Shown: positions 20,294-31,154 of the stretch, piece by piece
How the letters are laid out: each line of letters begins with the position of its first letter
Position numbering within the stretch: the first letter of the stretch is position 1
Assembly: GCF_000959525.1 (NCBI RefSeq)
Contig: NZ_CP009832.1
Span: forward strand, 3,038,001 to 3,102,000
DNA: 64,000 nt
Source of the DNA: Burkholderia multivorans ATCC BAA-247
GTDB lineage: Bacteria; Pseudomonadota; Gammaproteobacteria; Burkholderiales; Burkholderiaceae
Reading direction: 5' to 3'
Program-made: the position numbers and the translations under genes
The notes under the pieces: generated by a model
Database searches by the model: none
What the model was told of the DNA's origin: nothing
What the model saw: the letters and a program-made list of their open reading frames with translations, nothing else

Positions 20294-20617
20294 TCAACTG
20301 CCGGCGGCGGGCGCCGCGGCCGGGGCGGCGGCGCTCGTCGTCGTGCTTTCGGCGGCCGGCGCGGCCGCAGCGGGTGCGGCCGGCGCCGCGTCGCCCGACG
20401 AAGCGGCCGTCGCCGGCGCGCTGGCGCCGCCCGAGCCGCCGCGAAAATCGGTGACATACCAGCCCGAGCCCTTCAGCTGGAAGCCCGCGGCGGTCACCTG
20501 CTTGCGGAAAGCATCCTTCCCGCATTCCGGACACTGCGACAGCGGCGCGTCGCTCATCTTCTGGAGCACGTCCTTCGCGAAACCGCACGCTTCGCATCGA
20601 TAGGCGTAGATCGGCAT
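20294..20617 (-). CDS. FmdB-family zinc-ribbon protein
   Basis: 107 residues. The start MPIYAYRCEACG and SQCPECGKDAF near residue 30 give the four cysteines of an FmdB/CxxC regulatory zinc ribbon. VTDFRGG near residue 57 ends the conserved part. The remaining half is a low-complexity Ala/Pro/Ser tail, typical of the Burkholderia forms. It may regulate or bind ribosome-associated targets, but no function is proven. The start is fixed by the conserved N-terminus; the frame is open 12 codons further up. Confidence 0.85.
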   Translation of the reverse strand: MPIYAYRCEACGFAKDVLQKMSDAPLSQCPECGKDAFRKQVTAAGFQLKGSGWYVTDFRGGSGGASAPATAASSGDAAPAAPAAAAPAAESTTTSAAAPAAAPAAGS

Positions 20618-20712
20618 GATATTTTTCCCGCAGAAACTGGAAACGGCTTGCAAAACCTTGAATTATAGCCGAAACCCCGGCGCGCTCCGGCAACCGCCAC
20701 GACGCATGCGCG

Positions 20713-21339
20713 TCAGCGGCGGCGCCATGCGAGCCAGCGCTCGTGCCCTTCGAAGACCGGCAGCGAATCGCTCACCGGCGCGTCGTCGATCAGCTCGAAA
20801 TGCACGCCGAGCAACGCGTCCAGTTCGCCGCGCGCGATGCCGAACGGCGGGCCCTTCCGCTTGTCGGCCACGAAAAAGTAGCCGGCGAGCAGTCCTTGCG
20901 CGGGCAGCAGCGCGGCCATCGTCGCCGCATAGTCGGCGCGACGCGCGGGCGGCAACGCGCACAGGAACGCGCGCTCGTAGATCCACTGGACGTCGAACGG
21001 CGGCCGGTACGCGAAGAAATCGGCCTGCTCGACGACGTCCGCATGTGCGCCAAGCTGCGCCTTCGCAGCGGCCACTGCCTGCGCGGAGAAATCGATCGCG
21101 CGCACCGGCCAGCCGGCCTGCGCGAGCCATTCGGCTTCGCGCGCGCTGCCGCAGCCCGGAATCAGCACCGCGCACGGCGGCCGCGCGCTTGCGAATGCGC
21201 GAAAGCCGGCCGGCACGCCGCCGAATTCCCACGGCGTCATCCCGCGCGCGAAACGCTCGTCCCAGAACGATGCGTCGCCCGGATCGCGCGTTTCGAACGA
21301 GGCGGCAGCCGGCGCGGCAGCGTGTTTCGGATCGGACAT
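20713..21339 (-). CDS. TPMT-like SAM-dependent methyltransferase
   Basis: A 208-residue class I methyltransferase of the thiopurine-methyltransferase type. Motifs are FWDERFARGMTPWE near residue 25, the SAM-binding CAVLIPGCGSAREAEWLA near 60, and IDFSAQAV near 85. WIYERAFLCALPP near 125 is typical of the family. Bacterial relatives methylate thiols, tellurite or selenite, or detoxify small molecules, so the substrate is open. It sits directly after ubiB (17 bp), but nothing in it suggests a ubiquinone step. Confidence 0.83.
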   Translation of the reverse strand: MSDPKHAAAPAAASFETRDPGDASFWDERFARGMTPWEFGGVPAGFRAFASARPPCAVLIPGCGSAREAEWLAQAGWPVRAIDFSAQAVAAAKAQLGAHADVVEQADFFAYRPPFDVQWIYERAFLCALPPARRADYAATMAALLPAQGLLAGYFFVADKRKGPPFGIARGELDALLGVHFELIDDAPVSDSLPVFEGHERWLAWRRR

Positions 21340-21356
21340 CGCGTCGCTCCTGCCGG

Positions 21357-22940
21357 TCACGCGCCGTACGCGAGCGCGAGCGCGAGCAGCACGCGGGCGA
21401 CGAGCGCGCCGACGCCGACCGCCAGACCGAAGATCAGCAGCGCCTGCAGCAGCCGGTTGGTCCGCTTCTGCTCGATCAGGATCTGCCGCATCAGGTCTTC
21501 GCTGGCCGCGCGCGGCGCATCGTGCCGGGCCGCGAGCGCGTGGTGAATGAGGCGCGGCAGTTGCGGCATCGTCTTGCTCCACTGCGGCGCTTCGACCTTG
21601 AAGCGCTCGTACCAGCCGCGCAGACCGATCTGCTCGGTCATCCAGCGCTCCAGGTACGGCTTCGCCGTTTTCCACAGATCGAGCTCGGGGTCGAGCGAAC
21701 GGCCGAGCCCTTCGACGTTCAGCATCGTCTTCTGCAGCAGCACGAGCTGCGGCTGGATTTCGACGTTGAAGCGGCGCGACGTCGAGAACAGCCGCATCAG
21801 CACCTGGCCGAGCGAAATGTCCTTCAGCGCACGGTCGAAATACGGCTCGCAGACAGCGCGGATCGCGCTTTCGAGTTCCTCGACGCGCGTTTCGGGCGGC
21901 ACCCAGCCGGACTCGAGGTGCAGCGTCGCGACGCGGTGATAGTCGCGCTTGAAGAACGCGAGGAAGTTCTGCGCGAGATAGTTCTTGTCGAAGTCGGACA
22001 ACGCGCCGACGATCCCGAAGTCGAGCGCGATATAGCGGCCGAACGTGTTCGGATCGAGGCTCACCTGAATGTTGCCGGGATGCATGTCCGCATGGAAGAA
22101 GCCGTCGCGGAACACCTGCGTGAAGAAAATCTCGACGCCTTCGCGCGCAAGCTTCTTGATGTCGACGCCCGCCGCGCGCAGCGTCTCGACCTGGCTGATC
22201 GGCACGCCCGACATGCGCTCCATCACGAGCACGTGCGACGTCGAGAAATCCCAGAACATTTCCGGCACGAGCAGCAGATCGAGGCCCGCGAAGTTGCGGC
22301 GCAGCTGGCTGCCGTTCGCGGCCTCGCGCATCAGGTCGAGCTCGTCGTGCAGATACTTGTCGAATTCGGCCACGACCTCGCGCGGCTTCAGCCGGCGTCC
22401 GTCGGCCCACATCCGCTCGGTCCACGTCGCAATGTCGCGCATCAGCGCGAGATCCGAATCGATCACCGGCAGCATGTTCGGACGCAGCACCTTGACCGCC
22501 ACGGCCTTGCCGGCGTGCACGCCCTGCTTCAGTTTCGCGAAGTGCACCTGCGCGATCGACGCGCTCGCGACGGGCTCGCGCTCGAATTCGTCGAACAGCT
22601 CGTCGACCGGCGCGCCGAGCGACTTCTCGATGATCGCGATCGCGACCGACGAATCGAACGGCGGCACCTGATCCTGCAGTTTCGCGAGCTCGTTCGCGAA
22701 GTCGACCGACAGCAGATCGCGCCGCGTCGACAGCACCTGGCCGAACTTCACGAAAATCGGACCGAGGCTTTCGAGCGCATGACGCAGCCGCACGGCGGGC
22801 GGATCCGAATAGCGGCGGCCGATCGTCGTGATCCGCAGCAGCAGTTTCACGCGGCGGTCGTCGATCCGGGACAGCATGACCTCGTCGAGCCCGAAGCGGA
22901 TGACGGTATAGACAATCTTGATGAAACGGAAAATGCGCAT
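21357..22940 (-). CDS. ubiB: Ubiquinone biosynthesis protein UbiB (atypical kinase)
   Basis: 527 residues of the ABC1/ADCK/UbiB family. [15 protein letters not shown] near residue 60 is the KxGQ motif that covers the active site. [10 protein letters not shown] near 286 and ALDFGIVGA near 305 are the catalytic and metal loops. Two C-terminal hydrophobic helices end the protein and anchor it to the inner membrane. It supports ubiquinone assembly, perhaps by ATP-driven extraction of lipid intermediates. The ubiJ gene precedes it by 12 bp, and ubiE is two genes further up, so several ubiquinone steps cluster here. Confidence 0.95.
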   Translation of the reverse strand: MRIFRFIKIVYTVIRFGLDEVMLSRIDDRRVKLLLRITTIGRRYSDPPAVRLRHALESLGPIFVKFGQVLSTRRDLLSVDFANELAKLQDQVPPFDSSVAIAIIEKSLGAPVDELFDEFEREPVASASIAQVHFAKLKQGVHAGKAVAVKVLRPNMLPVIDSDLALMRDIATWTERMWADGRRLKPREVVAEFDKYLHDELDLMREAANGSQLRRNFAGLDLLLVPEMFWDFSTSHVLVMERMSGVPISQVETLRAAGVDIKKLAREGVEIFFTQVFRDGFFHADMHPGNIQVSLDPNTFGRYIALDFGIVGALSDFDKNYLAQNFLAFFKRDYHRVATLHLESGWVPPETRVEELESAIRAVCEPYFDRALKDISLGQVLMRLFSTSRRFNVEIQPQLVLLQKTMLNVEGLGRSLDPELDLWKTAKPYLERWMTEQIGLRGWYERFKVEAPQWSKTMPQLPRLIHHALAARHDAPRAASEDLMRQILIEQKRTNRLLQALLIFGLAVGVGALVARVLLALALAYGA

Positions 22941-22952
22941 GCGCTGCGGCCC

Positions 22953-23579
22953 TCAGTGCGCGCCGCGCGGGCCGGAACCCGTGCGCGCGCCGATTTTTTG
23001 TTCGAGTCGCTCGACCCGCTTCTCCACACGTGCGAGCGCGTCGCGTGCGCGCGCCAGTTCGGCGTCGAATCCCCCGAGCGACGCGCGCCGGACGACTTGC
23101 GGGTTCTCGTCAAGCCAGTACTCGGCGATCGAGTCGAGCACGTTGCGGCCGGTACGGCGCGCGCGCGCGCCGGCGTCGCGCACGATCGTCGCGATCCGGT
23201 GCGCCGCGGCATCGCCGACCAGCTTTGCGAGATCTTCTTCCGGCTCCCAGCGCAGATGCTCGGCCAGTTTGGCGATCTGCGTCGCGAACTCCGCGTCGCC
23301 GTCGATCTTCACGTGCTTCATCACGGCCGCCTGGCCGCCCTGAAGGAACGCGGCGACCGTGTCGCCGGCCAGCGCGATCGATACGTCGACCTGTCGCGCA
23401 TCGTGCTCGTCGACCGCCGACAGATAACCGTCCGGCTGCACGAGCAGCACAAGCGTGACGGGCGGCACGTCGAGACGGGCGGTCTTGCCCGCATAGGGAA
23501 TCAGGCGATCGCGCGCCCACGATTCGCGTGCGAGCAGGTGATTGACGGCAGCAGCAAAAGGCTTGGCAGCAAAGGTCAT
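22953..23579 (-). CDS. ubiJ: Ubiquinone biosynthesis accessory factor UbiJ
   Basis: 208 residues: an SCP2-like lipid-binding domain in the first two thirds (AAAVNHLLARE at the start, VKIDGDAEFATQIAKLAEHLRWEPEEDLAK near residue 100, split by a conserved Asp-Ala), then a predicted coiled coil (LARVEKRVERLEQKI). UbiJ with UbiK scaffolds the soluble ubiquinone-biosynthesis complex. The gene is coupled to ubiB. A terminator just upstream separates it from the Tim44-like gene, so it may start a transcription unit. Confidence 0.85.
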   Translation of the reverse strand: MTFAAKPFAAAVNHLLARESWARDRLIPYAGKTARLDVPPVTLVLLVQPDGYLSAVDEHDARQVDVSIALAGDTVAAFLQGGQAAVMKHVKIDGDAEFATQIAKLAEHLRWEPEEDLAKLVGDAAAHRIATIVRDAGARARRTGRNVLDSIAEYWLDENPQVVRRASLGGFDAELARARDALARVEKRVERLEQKIGARTGSGPRGAH

Positions 23580-23591
23580 CGGCTGGGAAAG

Positions 23592-23626
23592 AAAAAACCC
23601 GCGCAGGCCGGGCGCCCGCGCGGGTT
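23592..23626 (-). terminator. Intrinsic terminator after the Tim44-like gene
   Basis: AACCCGCGC (23596-23604) and GCGCGGGTT (23618-23626) form a stem, and six A residues at 23592-23597 give a U-tract for minus-strand transcripts. It lies between the Tim44-like gene and ubiJ. Confidence 0.8.
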
Positions 23627-23711
23627 CCTATTGTAACGTCGGATCGTCGGCAGACCGCGCCCGACCGCACGCCTCGGCGGCAAGCGGTCGCAGCGCGACC
23701 GCCGCCGGCGC

Positions 23712-24734
23712 TCAGTGCGCGTTCAGTTGCTGAATGCCCGCGAGCAACCAGCCCTGACCGCCCGACTTCGAGAGGTTCCACACCTCGTCGAACGGCTCGG
23801 CCGCGGCGTTCGCCGACTCGCGGATCAGCCCGTGGAAGCGCACGCTTGCCGACTGCTCGATACCGCGATCCTCGAGCGCGACCAGTTCGGCATCGAGCTG
23901 CACGACGTCGGTCTGGTTCGGCTCGTTGCCGCGCGAGTCGAGGTCGATCTTGATCTCGGCGAACATCTCGGGCGTCGTGAACTCGCGGATGTCGGCCAGG
24001 TTGCCCTGGTCCCACGCGGCCTGCAGCCGCACGAACGAGACCTTCGCGCTGCGCAGGAACGCATCGGTATCGAAGCCGGCCGGCACCTGGACCGGCGCGG
24101 CCGCCGCTGCGCCCGCGGCCGGCGCGCCGCCGTTGAACACGCGCTGCGCTTCGTTCGCATAGTTGCTGCCGCTACCCGAATACTGGCTCGTGCTGCCCGG
24201 CTGGAACGACGGGCTCTGCGCGTAGCCGCCCGACGACGACGGCGCGCTGCCGACCGAGTACGCCGGCTCCTGCGGACGACGGCGATTCATGAACTTGCGG
24301 ACCAGCCAAATGCCGATCATCGCGAGCAGGGCGATCACGATGAGGTTCGACATCATCCCGGCGAACGCCTCGCCGAGGCCGAAGTGCGACAGCAGCGCCG
24401 CGATGCCGAGACCGGCCGCGAGGCCGGCGATCGGCCCGAGCCAGCGCGAGCGGTTCGGCTGCGCGGCCGGCGCCGGCGCCGCCGGGTTCGCGCGCTGCGC
24501 CTGCGCCGGTGCGGCCTGCTGCATCGGCTGCTGCGCGGGCGGCGTGGCCTGCCGCTGCGTGACGGTGGAGTTCTGGCGCCCGAAGCTGCGCCCGCCGCCC
24601 ATGCGCTTCGCTTCCGCATCGAGCGATGCGAACGTGCCTGCCGTGAGCAGGCCGACCATCAGCAGCGTGCCGACCCGTCGAGCCCACGGCTTCGACGGCT
24701 TGCTACGGTTGAACAACGATCGCGATTCGGACAT
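23712..24734 (-). CDS. Tim44-like domain membrane protein
   Basis: 340 residues. A signal or first membrane helix (VGTLLMVGLLTAGTFASLDA, about 22-41) is followed by a Gln/Pro/Ala-rich linker, then a Gly/Ala/Leu helix pair (about 100-145), and last a Tim44-like NTF2-fold domain (about 205-335; VPAGFDTDAFLRSAK through the terminal WLLAGIQQ). Such proteins are common beside ubiE/ubiJ in beta-proteobacteria but have no firm function; a membrane-associated chaperone or scaffold role is the usual guess. GGAG nine bases before the ATG supports this start. Confidence 0.82.
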   Translation of the reverse strand: MSESRSLFNRSKPSKPWARRVGTLLMVGLLTAGTFASLDAEAKRMGGGRSFGRQNSTVTQRQATPPAQQPMQQAAPAQAQRANPAAPAPAAQPNRSRWLGPIAGLAAGLGIAALLSHFGLGEAFAGMMSNLIVIALLAMIGIWLVRKFMNRRRPQEPAYSVGSAPSSSGGYAQSPSFQPGSTSQYSGSGSNYANEAQRVFNGGAPAAGAAAAAPVQVPAGFDTDAFLRSAKVSFVRLQAAWDQGNLADIREFTTPEMFAEIKIDLDSRGNEPNQTDVVQLDAELVALEDRGIEQSASVRFHGLIRESANAAAEPFDEVWNLSKSGGQGWLLAGIQQLNAH

Positions 24735-24775
24735 CAGCTTCTCCAGATGTAAGGCAAATGTATGGAAAGAACCCC

Positions 24776-25507
24776 TTAGTACTTGGTTCCGAGGTGTAAA
24801 GCTACCACGCCACCTGACAAATTGTAATATTTGACGGCATCGAGGCCCGCTTGTTCCATCATCGTCTTCAGCGTGTCCTGATCCGGGTGCATCCGGATAG
24901 ATTCGGCAAGATACCTGTAACTGTCGGCATCTTTCGCGAACTTGTCGCCAAGCCACGGTAATACTTTGAAAGAATACAAATCGTACGCTTTTTTCAGCGG
25001 CTCCCACACTTTCGAGAATTCCAGCACCATCACGCGGCCGCCCGGCTTCGCGACGCGGCGCATCTCGGCCAGCGCGACGTCCTTGTGCGTCATGTTGCGC
25101 AGCCCGAACGCGACCGTGACGACGTCGAAGTAGTTGTCCGGAAAGGGAATTTTCTCCGCGTCGCAAAGCAGCGACGGCGTCACGATGCCCTTGTCGAGCA
25201 GCCGGTCGCGGCCGACGCGCAGCATCGATTCGTTGATGTCCGTGTGCCAGACTTCGCCCGTCGGGCCGGCCGCCTTCGCGAACGCCTTCGTCAGGTCGCC
25301 GGTGCCGGCCGCGATGTCGAGCACCTTGTAGCCGGGCCGCACGTTCGCCTGCGCGATCGTGAACGCCTTCCACGCGCGGTGCATGCCGGCCGACATCAGA
25401 TCGTTCATCAGGTCGTAGTTGTTCGCGACCGAATGGAACACGCCCGCCACTTTCTTCGCTTTATCGGTTTCCTCGACGGTTTCGAAGCCGAAGTGGGTTT
25501 TGCTCAT
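24776..25507 (-). CDS. ubiE: Ubiquinone/menaquinone C-methyltransferase UbiE
   Basis: A 243-residue SAM-dependent methyltransferase. [20 protein letters not shown] near residue 25, [16 protein letters not shown] near 64 (SAM site) and [16 protein letters not shown] near 130 are UbiE signatures. It adds the ring C-methyl group of ubiquinone. Part of a minus-strand series: HIT protein, DUF971, ubiE, Tim44-like, then ubiJ-ubiB. The frame is open upstream, but the ATG at 25507 opens the conserved [11 protein letters not shown]. Confidence 0.96.
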   Translation of the reverse strand: MSKTHFGFETVEETDKAKKVAGVFHSVANNYDLMNDLMSAGMHRAWKAFTIAQANVRPGYKVLDIAAGTGDLTKAFAKAAGPTGEVWHTDINESMLRVGRDRLLDKGIVTPSLLCDAEKIPFPDNYFDVVTVAFGLRNMTHKDVALAEMRRVAKPGGRVMVLEFSKVWEPLKKAYDLYSFKVLPWLGDKFAKDADSYRYLAESIRMHPDQDTLKTMMEQAGLDAVKYYNLSGGVVALHLGTKY

Positions 25508-25559
25508 CGCGTTGATCCTCAGTAAATGGCAAGACGGCGCCGAACGGGCGCCGTCGATT

Positions 25560-25973
25560 TCAGTGGCAGTGGCCGTGCGGCGCGCTCGCCGCCGGCATCG
25601 GCGCATCGCGATCGATGCCCGCCGCCTTCAGTTTGTCGAAATAGTCGCGCCACAGCGCATCCTGCTGCGTCGCCAGTTCGTACAGCAGATCCCAGGAATA
25701 GATGCCGGTCGAATGGCCGTCGGAGAAGGTCGGCTGCAGCGCGTAGTTGCCCACGCCCTCCAGCGCGGTGATCGTCACCTCGCGCTTGCCCGTCTGCAGC
25801 GTCTCCTGGCCGGGCCCGTGGCCGCGCACCTCGGCCGACGGCGAATAGACGCGCATCAGCTCGAACGGGATCCGGTAGCTCTCTCCGTTCGGGTACTGCA
25901 ATTCGAGCACACGCGACACCGCGTGTACGACGACGCCGGACGGAATCGGCGTCGTGGAAGTCAAACCGCTCAT
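25560..25973 (-). CDS. DUF971 (gamma-butyrobetaine hydroxylase-like N-terminal domain) protein
   Basis: 137 residues. [27 protein letters not shown] near the start (in two parts: the [10 protein letters not shown] strand and the [12 protein letters not shown] helix) and [18 protein letters not shown] near residue 90 are the DUF971 hallmarks. It ends HGHCH, a possible metal ligand cluster. In eukaryotes the domain sits in carnitine-synthesis oxygenases and in Fe-S scaffolding proteins; the bacterial stand-alone form is uncharacterised. The ATG overlaps the HIT gene stop by four bases, so translation is coupled. ubiE follows 52 bp downstream. Confidence 0.85.
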   Translation of the reverse strand: MSGLTSTTPIPSGVVVHAVSRVLELQYPNGESYRIPFELMRVYSPSAEVRGHGPGQETLQTGKREVTITALEGVGNYALQPTFSDGHSTGIYSWDLLYELATQQDALWRDYFDKLKAAGIDRDAPMPAASAPHGHCH

Positions 25974-26413
25974 GGTTGCCTCGGATCGTTCGTTCGTTGG
26001 ATTTCCTCGCGCACCGCATTGTGCAGCAGCGACGCCTGCGCCGCGCGCGTGCGCAGCAGCGCCTCGGACACGCTGCGCTGGCGCGGCGCCCAGACCGGCT
26101 GCGGATAGTGCGCGTCGTTCGAGAAGCGCGGGATCACGTGCCAGTGCACGTGCGGGACCATGTTGCCGAGGCTCGCGAGATTCACCTTGTTCGGCTGCAT
26201 CACGCGGCGCACCGCGCGCTCGACCGCGTAGACCACGCGCATCAGATGTGCCCGCTCGTCGTCGCCGAGATCCGAGAACTCGGCGACGTGCGCGCCCCAG
26301 ATCACCCGGCAGAAGCCCGGGTAGTCGTGCTCGCCCGTCGCGAGGACGACGCGCAGCCGCTCGTCCTGCCACAGCACTTCGCCGCCGTCTTCACGGCAAA
26401 ACACGCATTCCAT
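25970..26413 (-). CDS. HIT-family nucleotide hydrolase
   Basis: 147 residues. HVHWHVIPR near residue 98 is the histidine triad. ECVFCREDGGEVLW at the start keeps one CxxC of the zinc site of some HIT proteins. It should hydrolyse a nucleoside monophosphate ester or dinucleoside polyphosphate, but the true substrate is unknown. GGGAGC eight bases before the ATG at 26413 selects this start over an in-frame ATG four codons upstream. First gene of the coupled HIT-DUF971 pair. Confidence 0.88.
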   Translation of the reverse strand: MECVFCREDGGEVLWQDERLRVVLATGEHDYPGFCRVIWGAHVAEFSDLGDDERAHLMRVVYAVERAVRRVMQPNKVNLASLGNMVPHVHWHVIPRFSNDAHYPQPVWAPRQRSVSEALLRTRAAQASLLHNAVREEIQRTNDPRQP

Positions 26414-26498
26414 CGTCGCTCCCATGTGGGCGAACGCCGGCACGATCGTGCCGGCGCCCGCTCATCCCAAGCCCGGTCGGGCGGTCGTCATCCCCGCA

Positions 26499-29400
26499 TT
26501 AGACCAGTACGCGCTCGATCCCGCCATTGTTCGCGCGTGCGACATAGTCGACCATCCAGTTCTCGCCGAGCACCTGGCGCGCGATCTCGACGACGATGTA
26601 ATCGGCTTCGAGGTTTGCGTCCTCGCTGTAGCGCGACAGCCCCTGCAGGCAGGACGGGCAGCTCGTCAGGATCTTCACGTCCGGGCCGTTCGCCGGCGCG
26701 GCGACGGCGGCCGCCGCCGGTTCCGCCGCGCTCGCGACGACCGGAATGCTGCGCAGCTTCGCGGCGCCCTTGCGGATTTCCTCTTCCTTGCGGAAGCGGA
26801 CCTGCGTCGACACGTCGGGGCGCGTAACCGCCAGCGTGCCCGACTCGCCGCAGCAGCGGTCGTTCTTCTCGATCTTGTAGCCGTCTTTCTCCGAGCCCAT
26901 CAGCTCGTTGACGAGCTTCACCGGGTCCATCGTCTTGATCGGCGTGTGGCACGGATCGTGGTACATGTAGCGCGTGCCCGTCACGCCGTCGAGCTTCATG
27001 CCCTTCTCGAGCAGGAACTCGTGGATGTCGATGATGCGGCAGCCCGGGAAGATCTTGTCGAATTCATAGCCTGCGAGCTGGTCGTAGCAGGTGCCGCACG
27101 ACACGACCACCGTCTTGATGTCGAGGTAGTTCAGCGTGTTCGCGACGCGGTGGAACAGCACGCGGTTGTCGGTGACGATCTTCTCGGCCTTGTCGTACTG
27201 ACCCGCGCCGCGCTGCGGATAGCCGCAGCACAGGTAGCCCGGCGGCAGCACCGTCTGCACGCCGGCTTCCCACAGCATCGCCTGCGTCGCGAGACCGACC
27301 TGCGAGAACAGGCGCTCGGAGCCGCAGCCCGGGAAGTAGAACACCGCTTCCGAATCGACGGTCGTCGTCTTCGGGTTGCGGATGATCGGCACGATCTTGT
27401 TGTCTTCGATGTCGAGCAGTGCGCGCGCCGTCTTCTTCGGCAGGTTGCCCGGCATCTTCTTGTTGACGAAGTGGATCACCTGCTCGACCGCGGGCGGCTT
27501 GCCGGTCGTCGCGGGCGGATGCTGCGTCTGTTTCGTCACGACCTTCTTCAGCATGTCGTTCGCGAAGCGCTGCACCTTGTAGCCGACGCCCATCATCACG
27601 GTGCGCGCGGCGTTGATCGTCTGCGGATTCGTCGCGTTCAGGAAGAACATGCCCGCAGCTTGGCCCGGGTTGAACTTCTTCTTGCCCATCTTGCGCAGCA
27701 GATTGCGCATGTTCATCGTGACGTCGCCGAAGTCGATCTTCACCGGGCACGGCGTCGCGCACTTGTGGCAGACCGTGCAGTGATCGGCCACGTCGTTGAA
27801 CTCGTCCCAGTGCTTGATCGACACTCCGCGGCGCGTCTGCTCTTCGTACAGGAACGCCTCGACGAGCAGCGAGGTCGCGAGGATCTTGTTGCGCGGGCTG
27901 TACAGCAGGTTCGCGCGCGGCACGTGCGTCGCGCACACCGGCTTGCACTTGCCGCAGCGCAGGCAGTCCTTCACCGAATCGGCGATCGCGCCGATGTCCG
28001 ACTGCTGCATGATCAGCGACTCGTAGCCCATCAGCCCGAAGCTCGGCGTATAGGCGTTGCGCAGGTCGGCGCCGTCGAGCAGCTTGCCCTTGTTGAAGCG
28101 GCCGTTCGGATCGACGCGCTGCTTGTAGGCGCGGAATTCGGCGATCTCGTCGTCGGTCAGGAACTCGAGCTTCGTGATGCCGATGCCGTGCTCGCCGGAA
28201 ATCACGCCGTCGAGCGAACGCGCGAGCGTCATGATGCGCGCGACCGCGGCGTGCGCGTCCTGCAGCATCTCGTAGTTGTCGGAGTTGACCGGGATGTTGG
28301 TGTGGACGTTGCCGTCGCCCGCGTGCATGTGCAGCGCGACGAACACGCGGCCGCGCAGCACGCGCTTGTGGATCGCCTGCGCTTCGTCGAGGATCGGCTT
28401 GAATGCGCCGCCGTTGAAGATCGCGCGCAGCTCCGCGCGGATCTCCTGCTTCCACGAGATGCGCACCGTACGATCCTGCGTGACGTGGAACAGCGTCGCG
28501 CCCGGCTGTTCGTCCGCGCGATCCGCGAATTTCTCCGCGAGCGCTTCGTAGCCGAGCTGCACGAGATAGTGCTGCGCCTCGCGCAGCGGCTGGTCGAGCC
28601 GGTCGCGCACGAACTCCCAGCGCGCGCGCACGCGCCTGAGCAGCTCGAGCGCCTGCTGCACGCGGTCTTCCAGCAGCTCCGCGCTCGGGATCTCGTTCGC
28701 GTCGTCGGTCTTGCCGAGCGGCAAATTGCCGCCGCGGAAGAACGCTTCGAGCGCGTCGACGAGCTGCAGCTTGTTCTTCAGCGACAGCTCGATGTTGATC
28801 CGCTCGATGCCGTCGGTGTACTCGCCCATCCGGTTCAGCGGGATCACGACGTCTTCGTTGATCTTGAACGCGTTCGTGTGCTTCGCGATCGCGGCCGTGC
28901 GGCTGCGGTCGAGCCAGAAGCGCTTGCGCGCCTCCGCGCTGACCGCGACGAAGCCCTCGCCGCTCTTGCCGTTCGCCATCCGGATCACTTCGGACGTCGC
29001 GTGCGCGACTGCATCGGCATCGTCGCCGACGATGTCGCCGATCAGCACCATCTTCGGGAACGCGTTGCGCTTGCTCTTGGTCGCATAGCCGACCGCGCGC
29101 AGATAACGTTCGTCGAGGTGTTCGAGGCCGGCGAGGATCGCGCCGCCCTGCTTCGACGTTTCGAACAGGTAGTCCTTGATCTCGACGATGCTCGGGATCG
29201 CCTCGCGCGCCTGGCCGAAGAACTCGAGGCAGACGGTACGCGTATGCGCGGGCATCTTGTGCAGGACCCAGCGCGCGGACGTGATGAGCCCGTCGCAGCC
29301 TTCCTTCTGCACCCCCGGCAGACCCGCGAGGAACTTGTCCGTCACGTCCTTGCCGAGCCCCTCCTTGCGGAAGCGGCGGCCTTCGATCTCGAGCATCTCG

Positions 29401-30533
29401 GTGCGCAGCAGCTTCTCGCCCGGCGCGTACGCGCCGTCGAACCACTTCAGCTCGAAGCGCGCGACCGCGATGTCGTGGATCTTGCCCTGGTTGTGCTCGA
29501 GACGCGTGACTTCGAGCCAGTTGCCGTCCGGGTCGACCATCCGCCACCACGCGAGGTTGTCGAGCGCGGTGCCCCACAGCACGGCCTTCTTGCCGCCCGC
29601 GTTCATCGCGACGTTGCCGCCGATGCACGATGCGTCGAGCGAGGTCGGATCGACCGCGAACACATAGCCGGCCGCCTCGGCTGCCTCGGTCACGCGGCGC
29701 GTGACGACGCCCGCGCCGGAGAAGATCGTCGGCACCTTGTGCGGCACGCCCGGCAGCTCGGTGAGCTCGACCGCGCCGAGCTGCTCGAGCTTCTCGGTGT
29801 TGATCACCGCGGAAAACGGCGTGAGCGGCACCGCGCCGCCCGTATAGCCCGTGCCGCCGCCGCGCGGAATCACGGTCAGGCCGAGCTCAAAGCAGGCCTT
29901 CACGAGACCGGCGATTTCGGCTTCGGTGTCGGGCGTCAGCACGACGAACGGATATTCGACGCGCCAGTCGGTCGCGTCGGTCACGTGCGATACGCGCGAA
30001 AGCCCGTCGAAGCGGATGTTGTCCTTCTGCGTGCAGCGGCCGAGCGTCTTGGTCGCGCGGCGGCGCAGGTCGGCCATCTTGTCGAATTCGTCTGCAAATT
30101 CGTCGACGGCGCGCTGCGCGGCGGCTTCGAGCATCTCGACGCGCGCCGCGCGTTCGCGGCCCGCTTCGTCGTGATGCTCCGTCAGATCGGCGCGGCGGCG
30201 TTTGCCGATTTCGGTCAGACGGTGGTTCAGCGCCTCGATCAGCAGCGCGCGGCGCTTCGGATTGTCGAGCAGGTCGTCCTGCAGGTACGGGTTGCGGCGC
30301 ACGACCCAGATGTCGCCGAGCACTTCGTAGAGCATGCGCGCCGAGCGGCCGGTGCGGCGTTCCGCGCGCAGCTCGTCGAGCACCGCCCACGCCTCTTCGC
30401 CGAGCAGGCGGATCACGATCTCGCGATCCGAGAACGACGTGTAGTTATAGGGAATCTCGCGCAGACGGGGCGCGGGGTCGGCGGCGACGGCGGCGGCCGC
30501 GCCATGCGGATCGAAAACTTGTGGTGCGTTCAT
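26499..30533 (-). CDS. DUF3683-FAD/Fe-S D-2-hydroxyacid dehydrogenase fusion
   Basis: 1344 residues in five parts. An N-terminal DUF3683 region (about 1-190) precedes an FAD-binding domain ([17 protein letters not shown] near 221; [17 protein letters not shown] near 310) and an FAD-oxidase C-terminal domain ([15 protein letters not shown] near 735). Two 4Fe-4S motifs follow ([11 protein letters not shown] near 856, [12 protein letters not shown] near 918), then two CCG domains (CCGYPQ near 1100, CCGESG near 1225) as in heterodisulfide reductase and glycolate oxidase GlcF. E. coli YdiJ, a D-2-hydroxyglutarate dehydrogenase of about 1018 residues, is the nearest known architecture. It probably oxidises a D-2-hydroxyacid and passes electrons to a quinone. 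The substrate is not readable. Confidence 0.85.
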   Translation of the reverse strand: MNAPQVFDPHGAAAAVAADPAPRLREIPYNYTSFSDREIVIRLLGEEAWAVLDELRAERRTGRSARMLYEVLGDIWVVRRNPYLQDDLLDNPKRRALLIEALNHRLTEIGKRRRADLTEHHDEAGRERAARVEMLEAAAQRAVDEFADEFDKMADLRRRATKTLGRCTQKDNIRFDGLSRVSHVTDATDWRVEYPFVVLTPDTEAEIAGLVKACFELGLTVIPRGGGTGYTGGAVPLTPFSAVINTEKLEQLGAVELTELPGVPHKVPTIFSGAGVVTRRVTEAAEAAGYVFAVDPTSLDASCIGGNVAMNAGGKKAVLWGTALDNLAWWRMVDPDGNWLEVTRLEHNQGKIHDIAVARFELKWFDGAYAPGEKLLRTEMLEIEGRRFRKEGLGKDVTDKFLAGLPGVQKEGCDGLITSARWVLHKMPAHTRTVCLEFFGQAREAIPSIVEIKDYLFETSKQGGAILAGLEHLDERYLRAVGYATKSKRNAFPKMVLIGDIVGDDADAVAHATSEVIRMANGKSGEGFVAVSAEARKRFWLDRSRTAAIAKHTNAFKINEDVVIPLNRMGEYTDGIERINIELSLKNKLQLVDALEAFFRGGNLPLGKTDDANEIPSAELLEDRVQQALELLRRVRARWEFVRDRLDQPLREAQHYLVQLGYEALAEKFADRADEQPGATLFHVTQDRTVRISWKQEIRAELRAIFNGGAFKPILDEAQAIHKRVLRGRVFVALHMHAGDGNVHTNIPVNSDNYEMLQDAHAAVARIMTLARSLDGVISGEHGIGITKLEFLTDDEIAEFRAYKQRVDPNGRFNKGKLLDGADLRNAYTPSFGLMGYESLIMQQSDIGAIADSVKDCLRCGKCKPVCATHVPRANLLYSPRNKILATSLLVEAFLYEEQTRRGVSIKHWDEFNDVADHCTVCHKCATPCPVKIDFGDVTMNMRNLLRKMGKKKFNPGQAAGMFFLNATNPQTINAARTVMMGVGYKVQRFANDMLKKVVTKQTQHPPATTGKPPAVEQVIHFVNKKMPGNLPKKTARALLDIEDNKIVPIIRNPKTTTVDSEAVFYFPGCGSERLFSQVGLATQAMLWEAGVQTVLPPGYLCCGYPQRGAGQYDKAEKIVTDNRVLFHRVANTLNYLDIKTVVVSCGTCYDQLAGYEFDKIFPGCRIIDIHEFLLEKGMKLDGVTGTRYMYHDPCHTPIKTMDPVKLVNELMGSEKDGYKIEKNDRCCGESGTLAVTRPDVSTQVRFRKEEEIRKGAAKLRSIPVVASAAEPAAAAVAAPANGPDVKILTSCPSCLQGLSRYSEDANLEADYIVVEIARQVLGENWMVDYVARANNGGIERVLV

Positions 30534-31154
30534 GTTCGGACGACTCGGAGGGCCGATACACCGTGCACGGGCGTCGGCAAGCGCGTGGGCGCAATCTTGG
30601 GGAAATCTGTTCTATTGCCAGGCGCGCGACGATCTCGCTGCGGGCCGGAACGGGTCGGGACTCGCCGCCCCGGGCCGGCACCCTGCGTCGGACCGGTGCC
30701 CGCGCAGATGCGCAGTGCCGGATCGACCGGGCCTGGCGGCACTCGGAGCCATCAGCACGATCGCGCGCGGCGCGCATGCCGTTCCGCCGCGGGGCTAGCT
30801 GCGCGCGGCGTCGGCTTCAACGGGGCGATCCGAGGGTGCCTCTGCATCTTCCGATCCTTGATTCAAAACGGAATTCTAACCCATGATCGCTCGACGCGTG
30901 GCACGCCGGACAGCGCGTGGGGATATCGCGGCAACCCGCGCCGGACGTGGCTCGCCGCGATTTCGCACGCCCATTCGCCGCCCGGCCGGTCGGTAACCGC
31001 CCGGTTAAATCGGTAAAAACGACGGTCGGGCCGAAAAACCGCGCGGCCCACCCGCGCCGATCGGGCACGCCCGGCGCCGCGTTTGCGTGCAGGCGAACCC
31101 TTGGCGCTATCATTGACCCTTTACCGTCCGCTTCCGCACCGCACGCGAGCATCC
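30534..31154. other. 621-bp divergent intergenic region, no gene supported
   Basis: It separates the start codons of the large dehydrogenase and of ilvA and must hold both promoters. Several open frames cross it, but all are Arg-rich with no ribosome site or recognisable domain. A locally AT-rich patch at about 30853-30885 (TTGATTCAAAACGGAATTC) and another at 30985-31020 could be promoter elements. I see no clear terminator, riboswitch or leader peptide; in particular there is no Ile/Val/Leu-rich attenuator peptide before ilvA. Confidence 0.5.

Noticed and set aside
26424-31016. A 1530-codon open frame on the plus strand opposite the large dehydrogenase
   Set aside because: It is the antisense shadow of a well-supported gene; the Arg/Ala/Val-rich composition with no domains is what GC-rich third positions produce.
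30534-31154. Leader peptide or attenuator before ilvA
   Set aside because: No short frame rich in branched-chain codons followed by alternative hairpins is visible.
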